Source of the DNA: Ignavibacteria bacterium
GTDB lineage: Bacteria > Bacteroidota > Ignavibacteria > Kapaibacteriales > UBA2268
Direction: 5' to 3'
Assembly: GCA_026416955.1 (NCBI GenBank)
Contig: JAOAEE010000024.1
Span: 1-57,076 of the forward strand
Length of the DNA stretch: 57,076 nucleotides
Shown in pieces: positions 16,742 to 26,775 of the stretch. The notes under the pieces are model-generated. The model did no database searches and was not told where the DNA came from. It saw only the letters and a list, made by a program, of their open reading frames with translations. The translations under genes were made by a program, and so were the position numbers. How positions within the stretch are numbered: position 1 is the stretch's first letter; every line of letters starts with the position of its first letter.

Positions 16742-17161
16742 ATGGAAAAGGACATTAATCCAATCGAGATAACGAATTTTTTGGAAGTTGAACCAGAAAA
16801 AACTTTCAATTGCTGGACTTGGAAACTTTACGACAAAGAAAATAAGAGTTTTTTGTTTCTTTCGCTCTACACCGATATTGAATTTGATGGAAAAAAGAAC
16901 AGATTGGTATCGGTTCAAACCAATTTTGGCTATTTTGAGCTCCACAATTTTAGTCACGTTCTATTTCTCGAACCAAACGAAATTTCCTTTGTAGAATTTA
17001 GTAAGGAAAAAATTAATTGCTTAATAGTAGGAAAAAATTGTACTTGCTCTTTATATTCTAATATCAATAGGGATATTGTAAAAACGAACATCGCTGAACT
17101 AGACCCAGCTTTTTTATTATCAGCCCTTCAATTAGCCTTGCTCGAAGATACCTTAGCATAA
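16742..17161 (+). CDS. hypothetical protein
   Basis: I do not recognise this 139-residue soluble protein. It alternates hydrophobic and polar residues, as expected for a beta-rich fold over residues 15-110, and ends in a helical, hydrophobic tail (AFLLSALQLALLED). Two cysteines lie in the segment GKNCTCSLY. A TTG codon six codons upstream is in frame, but the ATG at 16742 is preferred. There is no strong ribosome binding site. It is downstream of a stem-loop and just upstream of ybeY, whose promoter-like element lies over its stop. Confidence 0.55.
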   Translation: MEKDINPIEITNFLEVEPEKTFNCWTWKLYDKENKSFLFLSLYTDIEFDGKKNRLVSVQTNFGYFELHNFSHVLFLEPNEISFVEFSKEKINCLIVGKNCTCSLYSNINRDIVKTNIAELDPAFLLSALQLALLEDTLA

Positions 17162-17166
17162 ATTTG
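17138..17166 (+). promoter_or_regulatory. Bacteroidota-type promoter for ybeY
   Basis: TTG at 17138-17140, an 18-base spacer, and TAAATTTG at 17159-17166 match the TTG/TAnnTTTG consensus. The -7 box overlaps the stop codon of the upstream gene. The predicted start of transcription is about 40 bases before the ybeY ATG. Confidence 0.55.
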
Positions 17167-17210
17167 GTACAGACTTTGTTATCAATTCATTTCCTTATTT
17201 AGGAAATTCT

Positions 17211-17627
17211 ATGGATTGTTGTATTCGTATCTTTAACGAAACGAAAAAGAAAAGAATTCCAAGAAAGAAGTTGGAAAACGCTGTTTCTTTGGTTTTAGAC
17301 CATTTCAAAAAAGAGATTAATATTTTGATTGTTCTTGTAGAAGATGAACAAATTTTAGAACTAAATCGAAAATTCTTAGGCCATAATTTTGTAACAGATG
17401 TTATAAGTTTTGACTTAAGTGTCGATAATACATATTTAGGAGAAATATATATTTGTTTACCACAAGCAGAAAGACAAGCAAAAGAATTTGGAGTTAGCTT
17501 ACAAAATGAACTTATGCGTTTGGCAATTCACGGGATTTTACATATTTTAGGTTTTAAGGACGATACAGTAAGAAGTAGAAACAAAATGAGAAAGTTAGAA
17601 GATATGTTTTTAAATAAAATTGAATAA
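17211..17627 (+). CDS. ybeY: endoribonuclease YbeY, 16S rRNA maturation factor
   Basis: A 138-residue UPF0054 metalloprotein that takes part in 16S rRNA 3'-end maturation and ribosome quality control. The family motif is at residues 107-118: H107 and H111 in HGILHILGF. The third zinc histidine of the classical HGxLHLxGYDH pattern is replaced by a KDD sequence. To my knowledge this replacement is common in Bacteroidota relatives, so I read it as lineage-typical rather than damaged. The conserved TDVISFDLS segment at 62-70 is intact. The DUF494 gene starts two bases after its stop. Confidence 0.9.
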   Translation: MDCCIRIFNETKKKRIPRKKLENAVSLVLDHFKKEINILIVLVEDEQILELNRKFLGHNFVTDVISFDLSVDNTYLGEIYICLPQAERQAKEFGVSLQNELMRLAIHGILHILGFKDDTVRSRNKMRKLEDMFLNKIE

Positions 17628-17629
17628 TT

Positions 17630-18076
17630 ATGGAAAGATTGATAGAAATACTTGTTTACTTTGCAACGGAATTGACTAAGAAAAAGCAAATTGATGAATT
17701 AGATGTTAAGTATTTGATGAACAAAGGATATTCTAAATCCGAGATTTCTATCGCTTTGAGTTGGATTTTCGAAAGGTTGGAAGATGGTAAATCCACACTT
17801 TTCCAAAATATACAATCGGGTGGCAAATCTTTTCGCTATTTGCACGAAGCCGAAAAAGATTTATTCACCCCTGATGGCTGGCAAGAACTGACACAACTTT
17901 ATTCTCTTGGGTTACTACCACTCGATTTAATGGAACTTTTCATCGACAGAGCAATGATGATGGGCTTACGAAACATTAATTCCACCCAAGTGAAAAAATT
18001 CATTGGTGGTTTACTTTTCGATTCCTCTGGTTCCGATGGTTATTATGGTATTGCACGCGACGAATTAATAAACTAA
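17630..18076 (+). CDS. DUF494 (Smg-like) protein
   Basis: A 148-residue protein of the DUF494/Smg family. The N-terminal helix pair (ERLIEILVYFATEL, then DVKYLMNKGYSKSEISIALSWIFERL) and the central LHEAEKDLFTPDGWQELTQLYSLGLL segment are characteristic. The molecular function of the family is not established. It starts two bases after ybeY and is probably co-transcribed with it. Confidence 0.82.
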   Translation: MERLIEILVYFATELTKKKQIDELDVKYLMNKGYSKSEISIALSWIFERLEDGKSTLFQNIQSGGKSFRYLHEAEKDLFTPDGWQELTQLYSLGLLPLDLMELFIDRAMMMGLRNINSTQVKKFIGGLLFDSSGSDGYYGIARDELIN

Positions 18077-18119
18077 CTCTTTTATTTCCACCCTCTCCCT
18101 CAATAATCCTTTTTTTATT

Positions 18120-18127
18120 TAATTTTG
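18120..18127 (+). promoter_or_regulatory. TAATTTTG -7-type box before the putative R-M pair
   Basis: It matches TAnnTTTG, 23 bases before the ATG at 18151. No -33 TTG is evident. Confidence 0.35.
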
Positions 18128-18150
18128 ATTTTATTTTACAATTTCAAATA

Positions 18151-18699
18151 ATGAAACAAAAAACCCAAATTATTGATTGTGAACATATCATAATCAAAGG
18201 AACCGAAAGTAGAGAAGAGATTGTAAGAAAAGTTATTAACACTTTTATCAATAATGAAGCAGACAAAAGAGGTCATAGTGTTAAGTTCCGCTATCCAGTT
18301 GAACAATTATCCTCAGGAGAGTTTATTTACATTTTTCGACCAGCCGGGTTAAATAAGTATAACTTCGATTTTAAGGTCGAAGTTAAAGAGGAATTTGGAT
18401 TAAACAAAGGCAAACACGAAGATATTAAAAATGACATTCTAAAAAAGAAAATTGAAAACCCAAATTACATTAATGAACTTAAAGAAGCTATTAAACTAAT
18501 TTTTGAATGCAAAGAGAATAATGTCGACAATATTTTAAAGAGATATCCAAATTTGCTAAAAGCTTTTAATGTTGGTGCAAATGTGGAGGTTCTACTAAAA
18601 ATTCTCAAATGGCTTTTTGTAATGGAGGATATAGTTTATTGGAATTATCTTGGACGAAAGAAGTTGTATGATTTTATTTCCGAGGTTTTCGATGAATAG
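18151..18699 (+). CDS. unknown protein paired with DNA methyltransferase (candidate restriction subunit)
   Basis: A 182-residue soluble protein that I cannot place in a named family. It has an N-terminal alpha/beta region, a DFKVEVKEE stretch (about residues 70-78) that could be part of a PD-(D/E)xK-like core, a lysine-rich helical middle, and a tail with IVYWNYLGRKKLYDFI. It overlaps the methyltransferase start by eight bases (ATG at 18692, stop at 18697-18699), which argues that the two products act together. A type II restriction endonuclease or accessory subunit is the simplest guess. No catalytic motif is strong enough to call it. Confidence 0.5.
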   Translation: MKQKTQIIDCEHIIIKGTESREEIVRKVINTFINNEADKRGHSVKFRYPVEQLSSGEFIYIFRPAGLNKYNFDFKVEVKEEFGLNKGKHEDIKNDILKKKIENPNYINELKEAIKLIFECKENNVDNILKRYPNLLKAFNVGANVEVLLKILKWLFVMEDIVYWNYLGRKKLYDFISEVFDE

Positions 18700-19531
18700 C
18701 AATATTAGTTCTTTTTTAGATAAAGTTTTCTTAATGGATGTTTTTGATTTATTGAAACAATTACCAGACAAATGTGTCGATATGGTTTATGGTGACCCCG
18801 ACTACAATGTTGGGATTAAATATGGGAACAAATCCTACACAAAAAATTTCGAGGAATATACTGAGTGGTATATTGAATTGGCTAAAGAATCTTTAAGAGT
18901 TTTGAAGGACGAAGGAAACTTGTTTTTCATTAACTACCCTAAACAAAATTCGTATTTACGAGTAAAATTTTTGGACAATGTTTGTTACGAAGTATTAGAC
19001 TATGTTTGGATTTATAATACTAATGTTGGTCATTCTCCAAAAAGATTTACAACAGCACATCGTAGTATACTACATTGTAGGAAAACCAAGTTCAACAAAT
19101 TTTATAAGGAAAATGTAGCAGTTCCATACCAAAATCCAGATGATAAAAGAATACAAAAAAATTTACAAAATGGTTCAAAAGGTAGAATGCCTTATAGTTG
19201 GTTCTATTTCGATTTGGTAAAAAATGTTAGCAAAGAGAAAACTATTCACGCTTGTCAAATTCCACAAAAATTATCCGAAATGTTGATAAAAGCTTGCACG
19301 ATGGAAGGTGACATTGTCTTGATTCTTTTCGGAGGGAGCGGTTCTGAAATTGAAGTTTGTAGAAGATTGAATCGACATTTTATTTCTGCAGAAATCGACG
19401 AAAAATATTATAATATGATTATTGATAGGCTTAATAATGGAACAATTGACGAAAAATACAGATTGAAGTTGAATAGATTCAATTTCAAACAAATAGAAAA
19501 TCAGTTGCCTTTATTTGACAAATCGAAATGA
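18692..19531 (+). CDS. site-specific DNA methyltransferase, beta-type motif order
   Basis: A 279-residue N6-adenine or N4-cytosine methyltransferase. The catalytic motif IV comes first, as DPDYNVG (about residues 38-44) instead of the usual DPPY. Motif I comes near the C-terminus as LFGGSGSE, preceded by the conserved ACQIPQKLSEMLI helix. In most relatives the residues ahead of the GxGS loop are DPF; here they are ILF. AEIDEKYYNMI supplies the acidic residue for S-adenosylmethionine. The frame is open from 18650, but the ATG at 18692 gives a normal N-terminus. The stop overlaps the next ATG. Whether it is active with these substitutions is unclear. Confidence 0.82.
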   Translation: MNSNISSFLDKVFLMDVFDLLKQLPDKCVDMVYGDPDYNVGIKYGNKSYTKNFEEYTEWYIELAKESLRVLKDEGNLFFINYPKQNSYLRVKFLDNVCYEVLDYVWIYNTNVGHSPKRFTTAHRSILHCRKTKFNKFYKENVAVPYQNPDDKRIQKNLQNGSKGRMPYSWFYFDLVKNVSKEKTIHACQIPQKLSEMLIKACTMEGDIVLILFGGSGSEIEVCRRLNRHFISAEIDEKYYNMIIDRLNNGTIDEKYRLKLNRFNFKQIENQLPLFDKSK

Positions 19532-22002
19532 AACGACTTCGAAATATTTGTTTTTACTTCACTCAGATACTTTTTGTTACTTTGCTTATAAGTTCATCCA
19601 TACCAAAACTTATCGCTCATAATGTTGTTGGTTGGGTTTTCGACCAAGAAACGAAAAAACCAATTGCTGGGGTATGGGTGCAATTGTTGAACTCCAATAA
19701 AGGGACATACTCCAGTCCTTCCGGCTTTTTTAAGTTGCCAAATGTTCCAATTGGTAGCAAATTGTTGTTAAAATCATTAGGCTACGAACAGCAAATCCAA
19801 GAGATAAGCTCAAATGACACTTTATTTGTATATCTTATTCCATCGCCTATTAAGATGCAAGAAGTAGAAAAAGTTGGGGAAATATATGTCGAGGAAATTA
19901 TTCGTAGGGCAATAAAGAAAAAACGCGAAAACTTGGCAAATTTGAAAACTTTGCAAGCAAAAATTTATAGCAAATTATTTTTGGAACTTGAAAATATAGG
20001 AGTAGAAACATCTTTCGATACTTCGAATAAGCGTCGAATAATCAATTTCAAAACAAAGTCGGCCAAAGATAGCCTAAGACAGAAATATTCATTGGACTTT
20101 GCAAAAAACTTTATTCTCGAAACTTTTTCGGATTTTTTTGTTGATTACCAAAGCAATATTAAATACTCCGAAATTACCCAACGAAGGCAAACTGCAAACA
20201 TTCCAAAGGAAGTCAATCAATTGGTGTTTTCTGAATTTCTTAGTTTTTACGAAGAAACTGTCAAGATTGTCTCCACCGAATTTATCACTCCATTGGCGGA
20301 CAATGCTTTAGAATATTATAAATATTCCCTACTTGGCAAAGAAGCTTATGGCGATTTGTATGTTTATAATATAAAAGTCGAACCAAACACCAGAATTTAC
20401 CCAACTTTTACTGGCACAATCAAAATTTTAGAGAAAAGTTACAATCTTTTGGAAATTAATCTTAAACCGAGTGAATTTTCTTCGGTAGACTTTTTTGATT
20501 CTCTTAACTATAGTCAAAAATTTACCACTTTGGGAAACTTCTTTTGGCAACCAACTTTCCTTGAAATTTCTGGAAGACTAAGCGTCAATATTGTTAAAGG
20601 CTTTTTAGATTTCAAACTAAAGTTCAAAATTACCAGTATAGTCTCCGATGCAATTATAAATCAACCTTTACCCGATAGCATTGTCGCAAAAGCAAGACAA
20701 AGAGAAATTTACGTAAGTCCAGTTGCCGATTCCACAAAAGACGAATTTTGGGAAAATAACTCTCTTTTTGAAACAACCGATAAAGAAAAGGAAATATACC
20801 GCAAAGTTGATACAGCAGCAAAAGTAATAAATGCTGATTCGTTGTATCTTTCGCTGTTGGGGAAACCAAAAAAAAAGTTCAATTTTGGATTTAGCGTTCC
20901 AGATGATTTTGGTTATAATCGAGTTTTGAGTTACAATATTGGAATTTCCCCCTACTTAGAATATGATAGATACAAGTTCACTATTTCCCCTACATATTCC
21001 TTTGGACAAAAAGAAATGTACTACGATGCAAAATTTGCGATTAACCTAAATAAATATTTTATTACAAAAAATTCCGAACTAACTTTCTCGGTTTTCTCTA
21101 ATGTAGATGCTGTTTCGAGGGACAGAAATATGGGTAAGGAAATTTCGGGACTTTTTTCTTATCTATTTCATTGGGATTATTATGACTACTATAAAAAAGA
21201 AGGGTTAAAAATTGGTTATTCACTTGAAAATCAAGAAATTTTTCCTTATGTCAAATTTTCGCTTAGTTACGAGATTGCAAAACACTCGAATTTAGAAAAA
21301 AAGACGGACAAAAGTCTTTTCAGCAAATCTTTGTGGAGGGAAAACCCAAAAATTTTAGAAGGGAATCTCAAGACATTCGAACTCGATTTTAGTATTAGTA
21401 CCAATCCAGAAATGTTTGGTTTTGTTCTTAGGGAACACAAAACAGGCTACAAGTTTGATATTGAATTGGTTGTAGGTGAAATTTCCAATGGGTTAATTTT
21501 TGGGCTTATTTCCCCAAAAGTTTTTGTCGAGTTCCCTACATTTTACACTGGTTACAACCCAATGATGATTAAAATGTTATTTGAACTTGGAATATCAACA
21601 AACGAAACTCCACCACAATATGAATTCAAGATGCCAAATGCTTGGGGATTTGGAAATTTTCTCACTGCTCCAACTTGCCGATTTGGTGGGAAACGCTTCT
21701 TTTCTCTTCATATCCAGCATAACTTTTCCGACTTACTTTGGAGAACTGTTGGTTTGCCTACTATCAAAGGCAGAGGTTTTGAACTTTCGGCAACATTTTC
21801 ACTAGGTGTTTTCTCAAACTATGGTATGAATAAACTTTATTCATCGAACAAAAATTTGTTCTACGAATTTGGCTTCGGCTTTTCCCGAATACCAACTTTA
21901 ATAAGTGACTTTATCCATTGGGGTATTGATTTTAAAATTAATCCAAATGAAAAAATATCAAAAGGATTTGGTTTTGCTTTGAATGTTAACTTACCCTTTT
22001 AA
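19528..22002 (+). CDS. DUF5686 outer-membrane-type protein with CarboxypepD_reg-like domain
   Basis: An 824-residue exported protein. After a signal peptide (hydrophobic residues 10-30) comes a carboxypeptidase-regulatory-like beta-sandwich at about 32-112 (VVGWVFDQETKKPIAGVWVQLL, then KLLLKSLGYEQQ). The long DUF5686 region follows and ends in alternating aromatic beta-strands and a C-terminal ALNVNLPF, as in outer-membrane barrels. The architecture is frequent in Bacteroidota and of unknown function. It overlaps the methyltransferase stop by four bases. It is convergent with prfB with 16 bases between the stops. Confidence 0.85.
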   Translation: MKRLRNICFYFTQILFVTLLISSSIPKLIAHNVVGWVFDQETKKPIAGVWVQLLNSNKGTYSSPSGFFKLPNVPIGSKLLLKSLGYEQQIQEISSNDTLFVYLIPSPIKMQEVEKVGEIYVEEIIRRAIKKKRENLANLKTLQAKIYSKLFLELENIGVETSFDTSNKRRIINFKTKSAKDSLRQKYSLDFAKNFILETFSDFFVDYQSNIKYSEITQRRQTANIPKEVNQLVFSEFLSFYEETVKIVSTEFITPLADNALEYYKYSLLGKEAYGDLYVYNIKVEPNTRIYPTFTGTIKILEKSYNLLEINLKPSEFSSVDFFDSLNYSQKFTTLGNFFWQPTFLEISGRLSVNIVKGFLDFKLKFKITSIVSDAIINQPLPDSIVAKARQREIYVSPVADSTKDEFWENNSLFETTDKEKEIYRKVDTAAKVINADSLYLSLLGKPKKKFNFGFSVPDDFGYNRVLSYNIGISPYLEYDRYKFTISPTYSFGQKEMYYDAKFAINLNKYFITKNSELTFSVFSNVDAVSRDRNMGKEISGLFSYLFHWDYYDYYKKEGLKIGYSLENQEIFPYVKFSLSYEIAKHSNLEKKTDKSLFSKSLWRENPKILEGNLKTFELDFSISTNPEMFGFVLREHKTGYKFDIELVVGEISNGLIFGLISPKVFVEFPTFYTGYNPMMIKMLFELGISTNETPPQYEFKMPNAWGFGNFLTAPTCRFGGKRFFSLHIQHNFSDLLWRTVGLPTIKGRGFELSATFSLGVFSNYGMNKLYSSNKNLFYEFGFGFSRIPTLISDFIHWGIDFKINPNEKISKGFGFALNVNLPF

Positions 22003-22018
22003 TTAACCAAATGAAAAG

Positions 22019-23123
22019 TTAACTTTCTTGGTTCCAAAGAAGGTATGCTTTAATAAACTCGTCGATTTCACCATCCATAACAGCTTGAATATCTCCTTTC
22101 TTCGTTTCAGTTCGATGGTCATTAACAAGTGTGTATGGCTGAAAGATGTAGGAGCGAATTTGGCTACCCCATTCGATTTTCTTTTTCTTACTTTCAATTT
22201 CGGCTTTTGCTCGCTCCTCTTCTTCGAGTTTTAACTGATACAATCTTGCTTTTAGCATTTTCAAAGCACGTTCCCGATTTTGAAATTGCGAGCGCTCTTG
22301 TTGGCACGAAACAACTATTCCCGTGGGTTTATGTCGTAATCTTACAGCTGTTTCGACTTTATTCACATTTTGTCCACCTTTTCCACCAGAACGAAAAGTT
22401 TCCATTTCGATATCATCGGGGTTAATTTCTATGGGGACATCTTCGTCGATGACTGGATAAACAAAGACGGACGCGAAAGATGTATGCCTTCGAGCATTAG
22501 CATCAAAAGGGGAAATCCTAACCAAGCGATGAACACCATTTTCCGACTTCAAATAGCCATAAGCATACTTCCCTTTTATTTCAATTGTTGCAGATTTAAT
22601 ACCAGCGCCATCTCCTTCAAGTCGGTCGACAAGAGAGACTTCGTAGCCGTGGCGTTCAGCCCAACGGATATACATTCTCAACAGCATTTCTGCCCAATCT
22701 TGTGCTTCGGTACCTCCAGCACCCGGATGAATTGTAAGCAATGCATCGCGATGGTCATCCTTGCCAGAAAGTAATTTTTTTAGTTCAAGTTCAGAAACTT
22801 TTTTTTCCAAAATGTCGAGTTCTTCAATAATTTCGTGGAGTAGGGTTTCATCGTTGCTCTCTTCTACCAATAACAAAAGTTCCTCAGTGCTGATAATCTC
22901 ATTATGGAGTTCTTCCCATTCTTGGACAATAGCTTTCATTTCTGAAATGGATTGCATTACTTTTTGGGCTTCGTTTGGATTGTCCCAAAAGTTTGCTTCA
23001 GTGGTTTGTTTTTCAAGTTCTTCTATTTGAATTTTTTTGTTCGAAATGTCAAAGATACCTCCGAAGTTCTTCGGAGCGTAGTTTTAAGTCTTCTATTTTG
23101 TTTTTATATGGTTCAATAATCAT
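22019..23123 (-). CDS. prfB: peptide chain release factor 2, programmed +1 frameshift
   Basis: RF2 recognises UGA and UAA stops. The gene starts at ATG 23123, 11 bases after the atpC stop. It reads 24 codons to an in-frame TGA (23051-23049), then continues in the +1 frame from GAC (23050-23048) to 22019. The slippery site CTT TGA C and the preceding GGAGG match the classical autoregulatory RF2 element, in which low RF2 promotes frameshifting. The downstream part contains the GGQ peptidyl-hydrolysis loop ([17 protein letters not shown]) and the SPFDANARR region of RF2. Total length after the frameshift is about 367 residues, normal for the family. The frame opening at 22957 alone would be a truncated call. 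Confidence 0.95.
23048..23060 (-). promoter_or_regulatory. RF2 frameshift site
   Basis: AGGTATCTTTGAC on the minus strand combines an internal Shine-Dalgarno-like GGAGG (beginning just upstream), the CTT slip codon and an in-frame TGA followed by C. This is the standard autoregulation element of prfB. Confidence 0.93.
23059..23076 (-). repeat. perfect palindrome overlapping the frameshift SD-like element
   Basis: CTCCGAAG and CTTCGGAG are perfect 8-base arms separated by AA. The 3' arm contains the GGAG of the frameshift-stimulating Shine-Dalgarno-like sequence, so folding would mask it. The same bases encode the [10 protein letters not shown] stretch of RF2. Confidence 0.8.
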
Positions 23124-23134
23124 TTTACATCCTA

Positions 23135-23536
23135 TTAACTACCAAGTGCAAGTAATTGAGCCTTTAATTCCGAAATTTGTTGCACAATTTCGTTTTTCTC
23201 TTTATCTGAAATTCCTTCTTTAAGTTTATTTTTCAATTCGCTTAATCTTTTTTCGACATCTTGACGGTTTATTTCATCTTTGGTTAATGCTTTTTCAACA
23301 AAAATAGATACTTTGTTTTCTTGGACTGTAACAAATCCGTTTCCAACGGCAAAAATTTGTTCAAGACCACTAGAATTAATCTTCACAATTCCCGGCTCGA
23401 TTGTCGATACGATGGGTGCGTGTCCATAAAGTACTTGGAAAGGCGACAAACCACCGGGAACACTAACACTAACAGCATTTCCATTAAAAATAGGTTTTTG
23501 TGGGGTTACAATTTCCACATAAATTTGCTTTTCCAT
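23135..23536 (-). CDS. atpC: F1F0 ATP synthase epsilon subunit
   Basis: A 133-residue F1 epsilon subunit with an N-terminal beta-sandwich (VEIVTPQKPIFNGNAVSVSVPG and then LYGHAPIVSTIEPGIVKI) and a C-terminal helical hairpin of about 45 residues that can inhibit ATPase activity. It follows atpD by 16 bases and precedes prfB by 11. The remaining atp genes (A, G, H and F0) are not in this window, as is usual in lineages with a separate atpDC pair. Confidence 0.94.
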   Translation of the reverse strand: MEKQIYVEIVTPQKPIFNGNAVSVSVPGGLSPFQVLYGHAPIVSTIEPGIVKINSSGLEQIFAVGNGFVTVQENKVSIFVEKALTKDEINRQDVEKRLSELKNKLKEGISDKEKNEIVQQISELKAQLLALGS

Positions 23537-23552
23537 ACAATGCCCAGAAAAA

Positions 23553-25010
<1,458 letters not shown>

Positions 25011-25011
25011 T

Positions 25012-25042
25012 CAAAATTAGTTATAAAATTAGAGATTAACAA
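25012..25042 (-). promoter_or_regulatory. promoter of the atpD–atpC–prfB unit
   Basis: On the minus strand, TTG (25042-25040) is followed by a 20-base spacer and TAATTTTG (25019-25012). Both boxes and the spacing match the Bacteroidota primary-sigma consensus. The predicted transcript begins near 25005, about 40 bases before atpD. Confidence 0.65.
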
Positions 25043-25137
25043 AAATTGCTTAATTCCAAGTATAAAAATTGAATGTTTGTATTCAAATTTGTTTTTATTT
25101 TTATTATTTTTCTACTTTATAATTAAACTAAAATTTG

Positions 25138-26751
25138 ATGAGAAAACAAATTATTATTATTTTTTTAATTAACCTATTTAACTATTACTATTTAACCGCA
25201 CAAGAAATTCTATGGTGGTACGATGTGAACGATTCTGCTTTTGGACAATCTTGCTCCGAGGATATAAATAACGATGGCTTTTTAGATGTGGTTTTTGGTT
25301 GCTACCGAAACGATAGTTCAATTTATGCGTTGAGTGGGAAAGACGGTAAACTACTTTGGAAATACAACACCTCTTTTGGTGGTGCCGAGGGTTGTAATGA
25401 TGTTGCTCCATTGATTTACGATGTAGATGGGGATGGAGATAAAGATGTTATTGTTCCAAGTTCTTGTAATCCAACAACATTTTGCTTCAATGGGGTCGAT
25501 GGTTCGGTAAAATGGAAAGCAGCCACTCGTGGAAGTGATTCCCCGCCAACCATTGGGGATATCGATGGCGATGGGAATTTAGAGATTCTTCACGGTGAAT
25601 TCCTTGGTTATGTTATTTGCCTTGATGCAAAAACTGGAAAAAGAAAATGGGAAATACTTGTCCAACCAAATACTTGGATACAAACGGCTCCTTCACTTGT
25701 TGATATCGATAAGGATGGTCTGCTCGATTTTGTTGTTTCTACTTGGTGCTTGGCGAAAACAGACACCAACCGAATTTATGCGTTCCGTGGTTACGACCAG
25801 AAACTATTATGGAAAAAGGACTTAGGTGGTACAGTCTACCACGGTACTTCTATCGCAGATTTAGATGGGAACGGAAGTTTTGAATTGATTTTTGGTGATT
25901 ATAGTGCAAAACTTTATGTTCTAAATGCAGAAAATGGAAAAACTTTGTGGACTTTTAGTGATAATAATTTTTATTATATAGGAAGTCCTTCTTCGATTGG
26001 CGACCTTGATGGAGATGGAACTTGCGAAATTGTCTTCTCTACTGCCTACGAAGTAATTGCACTTAAACACGATGGAAGGGCATTGTGGAGGTTCCAGTTG
26101 GTCTCCGATTTTCCTTCTTTCCGTGGGGTTGCTCTTTCAGATATCGACAACGACAACCTTCCCGACGTTGTTTTTGGAACAAATCAAGGCAAAATTATTG
26201 TGCTTAAAGGAACAAATGGAGAAAATATTTCGACTATCGATTTACAAAAACATTTTGGGAAAGAATTTAGCATCGAGCATTGTCCTTTAGTTGCAGATTT
26301 CAATTTAGATGGGAAATTGGATATCTTCGTTGTCGGGGGGAAAACCGATTACCCAGACTTTTCGAAAAACTACGGAAGAGCATACCTAATTTCCTTTGGC
26401 AAAGGAAAAGGTCCCGAATGGAAAATGTTCCAAAATAATATTTACCGAAATGGAAGTATTTGCAACAAAATAGAATATGTTTTCGAAAGTGAAGCCCCGC
26501 AAAGCAAATTTTCTGCAAAATACAACAAATCGAATGATTTAGTAGAAGTAAAACTAAATTTTGAAAACAGTGCTCCTTGTAAAATTTATTTTCTTGACTT
26601 TTTTGGTCGTAAATGTGAGGAATTTAAGAAAAGCTCCGCACAATCCGATATCTTTTACTTAGATGTAAGAAATTTTCCTTCTGGTGTTTATATTATTTTC
26701 TCATTAATCCAAAATTCTTTCGAAACAAAACTTGTTTCACTAATTAAATAG
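25138..26751 (+). CDS. secreted FG-GAP/PQQ-like repeat protein with T9SS sorting tail
   Basis: A 537-residue exported protein. After a signal peptide (to about residue 21, LTAQE) it carries seven or so beta-propeller blades with calcium-binding loops of the DxDxDGxxD kind (DINNDGFLDVVFG, DVDGDGDKDVIVP, DIDGDGNLEILHG and more) alternating with PQQ-like GKxLWK strands. The last 80 residues form a type IX secretion C-terminal domain (KIYFLDFFGRKCEEF, then NFPSGVYIIFS). It is expected at the cell surface or released. Its function is not predictable beyond binding or adhesion. The ATG at 25138 is preferred to the TTG one codon earlier. Confidence 0.85.
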   Translation: MRKQIIIIFLINLFNYYYLTAQEILWWYDVNDSAFGQSCSEDINNDGFLDVVFGCYRNDSSIYALSGKDGKLLWKYNTSFGGAEGCNDVAPLIYDVDGDGDKDVIVPSSCNPTTFCFNGVDGSVKWKAATRGSDSPPTIGDIDGDGNLEILHGEFLGYVICLDAKTGKRKWEILVQPNTWIQTAPSLVDIDKDGLLDFVVSTWCLAKTDTNRIYAFRGYDQKLLWKKDLGGTVYHGTSIADLDGNGSFELIFGDYSAKLYVLNAENGKTLWTFSDNNFYYIGSPSSIGDLDGDGTCEIVFSTAYEVIALKHDGRALWRFQLVSDFPSFRGVALSDIDNDNLPDVVFGTNQGKIIVLKGTNGENISTIDLQKHFGKEFSIEHCPLVADFNLDGKLDIFVVGGKTDYPDFSKNYGRAYLISFGKGKGPEWKMFQNNIYRNGSICNKIEYVFESEAPQSKFSAKYNKSNDLVEVKLNFENSAPCKIYFLDFFGRKCEEFKKSSAQSDIFYLDVRNFPSGVYIIFSLIQNSFETKLVSLIK

Positions 26752-26775
26752 TGTGAAACAATTTTCTTTCAATAT

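Noticed and set aside
22957-23050. truncated or frameshifted (pseudo)gene for RF2
   Set aside because: The in-frame TGA is the classical programmed +1 frameshift site (CTT TGA C after GGAGG), so the gene is intact.
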